Assembly (NCBI GenBank): GCA_033239525.1
Contig: BSYO01000004.1
Span: forward strand, 11,136,037 to 11,200,036
DNA length: 64,000 bases
Source: Nepenthes gracilis
Lineage: Eukaryota > Streptophyta > Magnoliopsida > Caryophyllales > Nepenthaceae
Direction of reading: 5' to 3'
Shown one piece after another: positions 54,750-64,000 of this stretch (the first letter of the stretch is position 1; each line of letters opens with the position of its first letter). The notes beneath the pieces were generated by a model, which worked only from the letters and a program-made list of their open reading frames with translations, had not been told where the DNA came from and ran no database searches. The translations under genes and the position numbers were made by a program.

Positions 54750-57700
54750 TTATTGTATCTGTATCTACACTGATGGGCGAGACCATTCAATTGGAGGAAA
54801 TGTACCCACATTGTATGGTTCACATTGATAATCATGATCTACCAGCCAATGTAATCCCATTAGGGATTGTAAGTTTTAATATGATTTTGGGATAGATTGG
54901 CCTGTTGCCTACTATACTCATGTCAATTGTTTTTGAAAGATCATGAGTTTCTCTATTCCTAGAGTTGCAAAATTTGATCTTCGTGGAGTCAGAAGTTAGG
55001 CAATGACTCTCATGATTTAGGTAATCATGCATGACGTCTGCGCTTCATTATGTTCATGTCAACAATGACACCATTAAAGTAGTGTGTAAAGGATATTGTT
55101 ATAGTTCGAGAGTTCACAGACATCTTTCCGGAGAAGCTACCAAGAGTACCTTGAAGTAGGAGATTGAGTTTGCAATATACTTATTACAAGGGGCTACAAC
55201 AAAATCAATTGAACCATACAGGATGGCTCTAGAAAAGCTGAATGAGTTGAAGATTCAATTATAGGAACTTCTTGATTAGGGTTTTATTAGACCCTAGAGC
55301 GGCAGTTCTATTCATCAAGAAGAAGGATGCTTTAATATGTCTATGCATTAATTATGGAGAACTCAACAATGCGACAATCAAGATAATTGTTGTTGCCCTA
55401 GATTGATGATTTATTTGACTAGCTGTAAGGAAAAAGTTTATTCTCAAATATTAATATACGATCAGGTTATCACCAATTAATAATTAAAGAGAACAGCATC
55501 CAAAAGATAGGTTTTCACTCTAAATATGAACACTATGAGTTTTCAATGATGTAATTTGGGCTAATAAACACAACAGTTATGTTTATAGATATAATAAACA
55601 GGATGTTTAGACTCTTTCTAGATGAATTCGTCACAATTTTCATTAATGATATTTTAATCTACTCCAAAAATACTACTGAGCATAAAAAGCATTCAAAGAT
55701 TGTAATGTAGGAATTATAAGATGAGCATTTATATTTTGAGTTAAGAAGTGTGAGTTTCGGTTGAAGGAGGCTGCATTGTTAGGACATGTTATTTCAGGGG
55801 AGGGAGTGTTAATAGACCCATCCAAAGTAAATGCTATAATGGATTAAACATGTCCGACTAATTCAACCGATGTGAGGAGTTTTCTCTACTTAGCCAGCTA
55901 CTACAAGAAGTTTATGGAAGACTTTTCTAGCATAACCATACCTATGACTATGTTGACACAAAAGGATGTCAAGTTCATTTGATTTGACGATTGTGAGCAA
56001 CGCTTTAAGGAGCTGAAGTGGAGACTGAGAGCAGCACTAGTTTTGACAATCCCAAAGGGCACGGGAGGAATTATGGTATATTATGATGTTTTGTTGAAGG
56101 GTCTGTGTGGTGTATTGATGTAGCATGAGATAGTGGTCTCTTATGGATATGAACAACTAAAGACTTACAAATAGAAATAGTCACCTATGATTTAGAGTTG
56201 GTCGTGATCATGTTTGCACTAAAGGTGTGGAGGTAATACCTATACAGAGTGGAGCTTATCATTTACACTGATCACAGGAGTTGAACATGTGACAGAGGCA
56301 TTAGATGAGCCTACTTAAAGATTATTACTGTCAAATCATACATCAACCTAGTAAGGTAAATATGGTGGCTAATGTACTTAATAGAAAATCAATCAATCTT
56401 ATTACCTACTTGATAATGAGAGAGTGGGGGATATTTGAGGAAGTTGAGAATTGTAATATTTAGTTACAATCGAGCAACCCTCAGATAATTATTTTATATT
56501 TCAAAATGCTGTTAGTACTTTTGGAGATGATCAAGATGGCACATATGGATGACTTGACACTATTATCATAACAGAGCTGCCCCGTGAGACTTGATCAGAT
56601 TATAAAGTCAAAAGTGACAAAACTCTCACATATACTGGTAAATCTGCATTTCAAGTATAGTGGAATTAGGGAAGGAGATCATGGAAAAAGCACATTGTTT
56701 AAGATATATGATGCATCTAGGCACAACTAAGATGTATCTTGATTTGATGAAGGTACTCTAGTTGAGTAGAATGAAGAGAGTTCTTGCTAAGTTTGTATTC
56801 AGATACTTGATTTGTCAGCAAATCAAGGTAAAGCACCAGATACCAGTAGCGAAGCTTTAGCCAATGTCTATTTCAAACTGAAAGTGGAGAACATCTCCAT
56901 TGACTTCATCATAAGACTTCCAAGGACCACCAAGAGTAATGATGTGATATGAATTGTTATATACCGATTAACTAAGTCTACACACTTCCTAGCCATGAGA
57001 TTGACTTACTCATCAGATCGGCTAGCCAGACTGCATCAACAAGGTCGTGATATTACAGGGAATACTAGCTAGCATCATTTGAAAATTGAGACCCGAGATT
57101 TGTCTCACAATTCTAGAAGAGCTTGCATCCACGAGACTGAAGTCTAGCATTACGTTTCACCCACAGACTAATAGCCAAACAAAGTGGACTATTTAGATGC
57201 TTGAGGATACACTTAGGAGCTCAATCCTAGGGATGGGAGGTATACCTAGATATGTATCTATCCTTGGTGCAATTCTTATAAAATGACGACTTTTAAGCAT
57301 GTATCAAAATGGGACCTTTTGAAGCATTATTTAGGAGAAGTGTCGCTCATTGGTATGCTAGGAGGAGGTAGGAGACCGCTAGATTTTGGGGTCTAATCTT
57401 GTATAGGAAACCACATATAAGATCCACTTGAGTAGAGAGTAGATGCAAGCAGCCTAGAGTTGATAAAAGAGTTACCCGGATAAAAAGCATCGTGACTTGA
57501 GCTTTGAGATTTGAGATACTGTATTTTTTAAGGTATCACCTATGAATGGCGTTAGAAGATTTGAAATGCAAGACAAGCTATACCCAGATTTATTGGTCCA
57601 TTCAAGATTTTGGAACATATTGGCAAGGTTGTCTACTTGCTAGCATTACCAAAGTCACTAGTAAGAGTGCATGACATATTCCATGTGTTTATACTAAGAA

Positions 57701-57960
57701 AGTATGTATGTGATAAGTTGCACATCTTCGAATTTGATTAGCTATAGATTTAGGAGGACCTATCCTACACCAAAGAATTGTGCAAATTACAGATCGACAA
57801 AACAAGATTCTACACTCCAATGTGATGCTATTCATAAAGGTCATTTGGAATTATCAAGATCAAGGAGATGCAACTTCAAAGGTCAAAGCTAATATGCAAG
57901 AAAAGTATCCGCAATTGTTCGAGAATTGAGGTGAGTTTTTGAGAACATGAATTTCTTTTA
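54750..57960 (+). pseudogene. Tekay-like reverse transcriptase, RNase H and integrase remnants
   Basis: RT: MALEKLNELKIQL and GFIRP at ~55225-55300, FSMM-type palm at ~55540, and FINDILIYS at ~55635 (the DD box changed to ND). RNase H: around 56040-56300. Integrase: KVENISIDFIIRLPRTTKSN at ~56880 and RLTKSTHFLAMRLTYSSDRLA at ~56965. The frame changes every few dozen codons. A short purine tract GAGGGCAAA at 57961 precedes the 3' LTR. Confidence 0.75.
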
Positions 57961-57970
57961 GAGGGCAAAT

Positions 57971-60157
57971 TATAATAACCTAGATATTTCCAATTTAATT
58001 TCTCTATGCATATTATTTGCGGGAATCATTTTTTTTATTATGATTGTCTTAAAGGCAATTTAATTTAAAAAATTTAACGAGCAATGGTAATGATATTTTA
58101 AAAAAAAATAAAAAAAACAGAGCATAATGGGTTGTTGAGTGATGAAGAGACCGAAAATCTGATAGGCTTTGCAATCAGTTGTGGCATGATATTTTAGTAG
58201 ATTCATGCTATAAAATTCTTGTTCTACATTTTGGAGGATTAAAGTTAGGATTTTCATGAATTAACGTTGTTAGAGAGGAGGAAGAATAAAGCATCAAATG
58301 CTTAGTTAGTTGTCAACTCTATTACTTTGGATCATCTTAAGTACAAAATGGCCTGAGTTATGTTAACAGTTAATTACAATATATATGTTAGAAGAGTAAA
58401 GATAAAAAATATTAATATGAATTAAACAATTAATCATGGGTGATGCACGATTGTTAAACCAAAAGGTAAAGGTTGAAGGTCACACTACGGTGTCAATGGG
58501 TAATGCACCACACTTATGCTTGGTTAACTAGTGAGAATCGGTTTTAAATAGCATGGAAATTCCTAGGAATATTGTGATCAAGGTGAGCTCCAATGTGGTC
58601 CATTGGCGCTGATGAGGAACTTGGGAGATGATGACGTTGTTCATCGTAATAGGGCACGATGCATGATTTAATAAGTAAATAGTGAAGTTTTGTTTATCAT
58701 TTATGTTATTTAATTTTAGATTAAGGGTATATTGTAAGATAATTGGTAGATCTTTAGTATTATGAATTAATTCTATGATGTTTACATAGTTATTATATTA
58801 AGTAATATAATCCAAATTTATAAGTAGGAGCCTAGTGATTTGTTTACGGTTAAATTGGGAGAGATAAGTATATCAAATATATATATGTGTATGTATGTGT
58901 TAGCTTCAGGATGAAATTAGAGATACTCTATAATCTCCGTTGGACCTTAATATAATTAGTTGAGATGATTGGGTAAATTGATAATTATGAGCTTTATTCG
59001 GTAGTGATAAGATAGGAGATATTTTATGACCTTAGAAATGAGACTAGTACACTTGTGAGTTCAGTAAGAATCAGAAAAAAAATTAAGGAGTCAGTTTGAT
59101 ATTCAATTTACTCTAGGATATCATTATCGCTCTAGTAATTGTTTCTTTATATTAATTTAGATTGCATGTGTATATACTTTACTGTTTTTCTATAGATAAA
59201 TAAATGAAAATGCGTGAAGAATCTAAGGTATTTGGACGAATAGAAGTTTAAGAGATATTAAAGTAGCCTACACTTCTTTTAATATCCATTCAATTTAGAT
59301 AGTTGAGGTCATTGATCTTAATGAGAGGCTTTTATAGCCCAGTGATATCATAGGGAGTTGTATCCAATATATCAAAGGGGGGACTTCACAAGTGGGAATC
59401 AGCATGCTAAAAATATAGTTTCCGAAGGAATTATAGCAGTAGTGAGAATACAATAAATGTCTAAGAGTTTGTAAAACTTACTCAACCGATAGAGACATAA
59501 ATACATAGCATTTGGCTTATTACAACAAAATAAGATCCATGAATATTCATATTATCTTACGCAGCTGTGATCTCTTCTTGAATTAATATTCAGATTAAGT
59601 GGAATTCAGTTTGTATTTTTTATGTTTAGTAGTCATTGTAACTCTTGGGGTCATAATTACAATATAACGCTGAGTCTTAGAAAGCTATTTGTTTATTACA
59701 TACTGTAATTAATTTTGTATATATATTAGACGTTAGCATCTGTGATATTTTCTTATATTATTGATTATATTCTGTTACTGGATATTTAGCTTACTATTAT
59801 TTTTCCGACTCCAAATTAAATAAGTATCATAGTATTAACTAGAATTCATGTGTTTGCTATTAAGCCCTAAGTAGAGACGATTTTGAAGTGTCATAGTTTT
59901 ATGATTAAGAGTTAGAAAGGTTTTTTTTTTTTAATTAATTTTCTTGAAGGTAGTTGTTTGATATTTATTATTGGGATTACTTCATCCCTCGGATTTTTGG
60001 ACATATTTAAATATTTTATTTTTCTCAGTGATTTTTGAATGATTGAACAATTATTAATGTTTTAATTATGAACTTATTTATAATGATAAATAATATAATT
60101 TAAAAGTCAGCATAACAGTTTGGGCTAAGGTGAGGGACTCGGGTCTTGGTTGCCACA
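57971..60157 (+). repeat. Tekay-like 3' LTR
   Basis: Begins TATAATAACCTAG after the purine tract and ends TCTTGGTTGCCACA. About 2187 bp. Its last ~850 bp align with the 5' LTR end. The flank after it is AGAAA; I did not find a matching duplication on the 5' side. Confidence 0.75.
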
Positions 60158-60989
60158 AGAAATGCTAAATTTCCTCATCCAGTATGTAAAACAACTTGCA
60201 ACATGGTGTAATCAAATGATCTCTCAATTAGTTGATGTTGAAGTACTAAGATTGGATTTCTACCCCCACAGGCCATGCTCTGTTTTTCCCAAACATTACC
60301 TAGCTTCAATGATTTAGAATTCAAGGAAGGATTAACAGGGACTATAATTTAATCACACCAAGAAGTGAAGTACTTGGCAGGATTACATGCAAAAGAATAG
60401 CAGGATTACTTCCCTTCTCTGATTGATTCTTCTTTCTCTCTTTCTCTGTTTACTTCTCTTCTGCTGCTGTTGCTGCCTCCATCCCCGTTCTCCTCTTCTC
60501 TTAATTCATATATAAAAACAGAGGGGGGGGGGGGTTATACATTTTATCATCTAATCATACCCAAAGTTGCAGGCCAATAAGCTTAGAATATAACCTCATC
60601 CCCTAGCATATTATTAAGTTGCCAGGTGTATATATATATATATCGACTCAATAGTGCTACAATATAATAATGTGTGATTAATTTGAATTGCCTGCATTTA
60701 ACATTTTCTTCAATATTTTATTTTTTTCTAAAACAACCCTACCAATTTACTTCTAAATATATATGTTAACTCTAGTTACCTAATTCTTTCCATCATTTGA
60801 AAATACTAGCTTCAATTCTAATTATCCATAATTTTTAAGTCCATTACTAAAATTTCAAGCCCGACTGGCCCAATTAACATTTGAAAGCACAATTAAATAT
60901 TTTGGATAATTTAATTATTACTAAAATAGAAAAATAATTATCACATAATAATCACATAATTTGATTGCATAAAATAATAAATCTAGACA
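60158..60989. other. Spacer with low-complexity tracts
   Basis: Holds a C/T-rich segment (60420-60500), a G-run at 60522-60533 and (TA)n at 60630-60643. No protein motif. It may be another LTR remnant, but no ends are visible. Confidence 0.35.
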
Positions 60990-61847
60990 CATCTAGAATG
61001 TTACTCTAAATGTGTGTTGGGGATAAAGTTGGATGAGTTTAGAATTCATAATCACACAGCATCTTAGTGAGGCATTGACAATAACATAAAAAGGATCAAA
61101 GCTGTTAAAGCACTGAGTTAACAAACTATGTCAAAGATATGCATCGACTCACCAAACAGATAGCAGCATTAGTGCCGTTTATGTCTAAGTCAACTTAAAA
61201 ACACCAATCATTCCTTAAATTTCTTAAAGAATCCATGACAAATATGTTCAGATGGATGGACAAACACTGACAACCTTTTAGGTATCTCAACAAGTACCTT
61301 GGAACCCAACCCCTATTAAGTCACCCTAATGAGGGTCAGCACTTATACATGTACCTGGACATATCAAACAGGACATTACGTACAATCTTAGATAGGAAAG
61401 AGTCATGGATACATAAGCTAGTTTACTATGTCAATAAAATTCTAACAAATTTTAAGACTCGATACCATTAAACAACGAGGATCACTTTAGCACAAGAGTT
61501 TGTAGCAAGGATGCCCTTGTCATACTTCAAGCTTATGAGATAGTAGTCTTCACATACCATCACTTGATGAAAATTCTTAGAATGACAGGAGTATCTAAAT
61601 AATTCATCAATGATTAATTGATTTAGGTGAGTTTGACATAGAATTTAGATGCGAACTTCAATGAAAGGTTAAGCTTTCGTGAACTTTATCGTTGAAAGTA
61701 TAACCTCACATATAGTAAAGTTGGCCACCAAGAAAAAACCATCGCAATCTTCCACAAAGGACCCACCATATTGATGGAACATCTTAACAAATAGGTAATG
61801 AAGTGGGAGTGATTCTCACCTCATAAGAAGGGATAGAGTTGAAGTAT
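60990..61847 (+). pseudogene. Third Tat element, pol fragment (RT end, RNase H, archaeal RNase H start)
   Basis: In one main plus-strand frame with stops, the RT thumb SKCVLGIK and GIDNNIKRIKAVKAL is followed by DMHRLTKQIAALVPFMSKS. The retroviral RNase H comes next (LSHPNEGQHLYMYLDISN, ILDRKESW.HKLVYYVNK, AFVNFIVE). Finally the start of the archaeal RNase H appears (MDGTS, EVGVILTS, GIELKY). This order again marks the Tat clade. It ends abruptly at 61847 where an LTR begins, and I see nothing recognisable upstream of 60990. Confidence 0.8.
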
Positions 61848-63817
61848 TGTCATATCCTAAAATTTAGTAGGTCTAATTATTTTATTACTTATGAAATTAA
61901 AAATCTCAAAAATTCAGATGTAACAAATTAAAATACAGGACCCAACAAGTCAAACTTACACAATATCTTATCGGATAATTATTCGAATAATATAAATATA
62001 ACTTACTCTAAATATCGTAAGCGAGACATCCAAACACGAACTCATCTACATTTTATATATACATATTAAATCCAAAGGATCTTATTACACAATCTAAAAG
62101 ATTACTCTTGACCAAATCTATTATCCAAAAATAACAAAACCCATAATAAACTCAATGTAAATAACAAAGAAATACAATTAATACCATCTGAGTCGTAACA
62201 GATGCCCAACTCATCAGATCACGTGATACCATGTCAGATCTCATCCAACTCCTATAAAGCATCTCAGCCCTTTACGAATCTGAAAAGATAAAAATATGAA
62301 AACGTGAATCGGAGGCTCAACAAGTATCATTATAAACATGCATAAAACAACATGTGCAAATCAAATGAAGAATTCATAAACAAATATCAAAACAGATAAC
62401 AAATACGAATCCAAAATTGCCAATATCAGAAGCCAAATCACCAGCACACTCAAATAGAATCTCATCATACCATCCAATTGATACGAACGCATAATAAATC
62501 ATGCTCTGATACCCCGACACATAATCAAAGGCCATAGCACACTTACGTAAATAGAAGTCATGACATACCCACATAAATAGAGGCTAATATCAAACAAAAT
62601 CAAAATCTACATATTATAACAGTTACATTTTAGGCTAACAGATTTAGGTCATCTCATATCATTGGCTCTATTAACCCGACTACATTTTAGACTTGCAACT
62701 CTTAACCATTTTATATCGTTGGCTATCAGTCAGACTATATTTTAGACCTACAACTCTCGACCATCTCACATTATTTGCTATCGGTTCGATTATATTTTAG
62801 ACTTATAACTCTTGGCCATTAGATCTCATTGACTTCATTAACTCGGTTATATTTTAAGCTTGTAACTCTTAACTATCATACATTGACCCATTAGGACCTC
62901 AAATCGCCATGGACTCACACATGTACCGACCTATCGGGTCTCAGACCCCACTCATTATTCATACAACATATTAATATAAAATATGCATGCATAACATATC
63001 AGATGTTGAAATAAATCAGAGATAGTGCGAGAGAATACTTGTCTTGACCTTATATTCTGCAAATCGGAAAAAAGGACGCTTTGAAATACCTAAATTAAAC
63101 TATCTCTCTCTTGTCGATGCTTCCTTTTCTGTCTTGCAGGTGTTGTTTCTCTCTCCTCCCCCCGTGCTGCCTTACCGCGCACACTGCTGCCTTTGCTACT
63201 TCCTTTAACCGTTGCCTCTACATCCTACAGCTGTCGCCAACCTTATTAGTGCACTTTCTCTCTCCTCGTTGACGCGCTACTCATGCCTTTGTCCCCATCC
63301 TGCCGCACACTCCTCCGGACTACTCCTTTGCAGTGTCATCCACCAGCACGCTGACTCCTTCTCTCATCCTCCCTTTTTCTTCCTCTCCTCCTATTCTCCT
63401 CCTTCCTCTTCCTTGTGTGAAACCCTACTCCCCTTTTTCTTCTCTCTTCTCTCTCCTTCCTATTCGGCCAACCCTCCCAAAATCGGTATATGTAAGTAAG
63501 GATTTAATATCAACAAAAAGAAAGGAAGAAGTTGCTTACTTCAATTTTATGCATCTCCTTCGGCGATGGCAGCAACTTCCCCTTCGGTTAGCGATTACAC
63601 CTACTTTTTTCTTGACTTGCGATGGCGGCAACCCTAATGTCTCCTCGCTACTACACTCCCGCGCCGCCGCCTCCATTTGCCGACGATCGGCTGCCATGCC
63701 TCCAGCGTACCACCTTCTCCTTCTTCTCCTTCTTCTCTTTCTTTTCATTCTTTTTCTTTTGCTGCCCACGGCTACTTCCCCCCTTTTATCCCTTTTTCTA
63801 TTTTTTTCATTATTATA

Positions 63818-63858
<41 letters not shown>

Positions 63859-64000
63859 TATTTTCTTTTCTTTCATAATTCAATCGGTAATTGGGTGTCA
63901 GCACCGACGCACATCGAATGTTAACTCAATTGATTTGAATATTCTCTAAAATTTTTACAATATAAAAATATATAATTTTTATCACATTTAAATTATTCAA
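61848..64000 (-). repeat. Large LTR inserted in the Tat fragment, cut by window edge
   Basis: Begins TGTCATATCCTAAAA right after ...GAGTTGAAGTAT of the Tat frame. It resembles 51884-54083 in order: AACGTGA..GGCTCA.CAA.TATCAT, ACATTTTAGACTTG repeats, a C/T-rich block (63100-63780), (ATT)n (63815-63855) and TCACATTTAAATTAT near the end. The expected target duplication AGTAT is outside the window. Whether it is solo or part of a full element cannot be seen. Confidence 0.75.
62628..62880. repeat. 55-57 bp tandem repeats inside the right-edge LTR
   Basis: A unit around ATATTTTAGACTTATAACTC recurs with starts near 62685, 62740, 62795 and 62852, so about four to five units. The related LTR at 51884 has only about two comparable units (52890-52945), showing copy-number change within the family. 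Confidence 0.8.

Larger units (their letters stand above)
49600..60157 (+). mobile_element. Ty3 Tekay/Del-like retrotransposon, heavily decayed
   Basis: The 5' LTR end (to 50438, ...GGTTGCCACA) and the 3' LTR (57971-60157, same end) flank a plus-strand interior. The interior holds gag, a CCHC knuckle, protease, RT, RNase H and integrase remnants in the right order. The gag part is interrupted by two solo LTRs (51012-51730 and 51884-54083). Dozens of stops exist. The LTR length (~2.2 kb) and the gag and protease sequence type suggest Tekay/Del; no chromodomain was confirmed. The 5' limit is unknown; 49600 is where similarity to the 3' LTR is first convincing. Confidence 0.75.

Noticed and set aside
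63212..63949. Ser/Pro- and Ile/Tyr-rich frames at the right edge
   Set aside because: Translation of a C/T-rich block and an (ATT)n tract inside an LTR.

Overview
The window is nuclear DNA of a flowering plant, probably a eudicot; I cannot name the species. The reasons are two intron-rich genes of typical plant families, very AT-rich introns and spacers, and a dense load of plant LTR-retrotransposon lineages (Ty3 Tat, Reina-like chromovirus and Tekay/Del-like; Ty1/copia) plus a hAT DNA transposon. There are no bacterial features, rRNA genes or CRISPR arrays.

Two host genes are supported, both on the minus strand. (1) A CRS2-associated factor (CAF1/CAF2 family, chloroplast group II intron splicing) has five exons between 27774 and 7461. 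All splice sites are GT-AG with consistent phase, giving a 789-residue open frame with two CRM domains. Its second intron is about 17.5 kb and is mostly transposons. (2) A BTF3 / nascent-polypeptide-associated complex beta gene has five coding exons between 47616 and 43495 and an intact 160-residue frame.

Layout: 1-6092, 5' half of a Tat element (minus) with its 5' LTR. 6093-7460, spacer and CAF 3' flank. 7461-27774, CAF gene; intron 2 (9072-26566) holds a complete but dead chromovirus (10075-15654, plus) and a three-level nest: a copia element (16376-24726, minus) split by a hAT transposon (about 16660-23465, minus), itself split by a 3.5 kb solo LTR (17927-21447, TSD CATTA). 27775-32429, CAF upstream flank and degenerate AT-rich LTR-like sequence carrying a GC-rich Tat-type solo LTR (30779-31766, TSD CTACT). 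32430-42728, a full-length decayed Tat element (minus) with two LTRs, an antisense ORF and a 39-bp tandem array in its 3' region. 43495-48190, BTF3. About 49600-60157, a decayed Tekay/Del-like element (plus) whose gag is split by a copia solo LTR (51012-51730, TSD GACCC) and a second solo LTR (51884-54083, TSD AAAGC). 60990-61847, a Tat pol fragment (plus), cut by another large LTR that runs off the right edge.

The most informative observations are the exact nested insertions, where the broken reading frame resumes on the far side of each LTR; the giant transposon-filled intron in an organelle splicing factor that still looks intact; the antisense ORF plus satellite-like array of the second Tat element; and an 11-bp motif, AGACGGTCAAC (containing a W-box core), shared by LTRs of two unrelated families.
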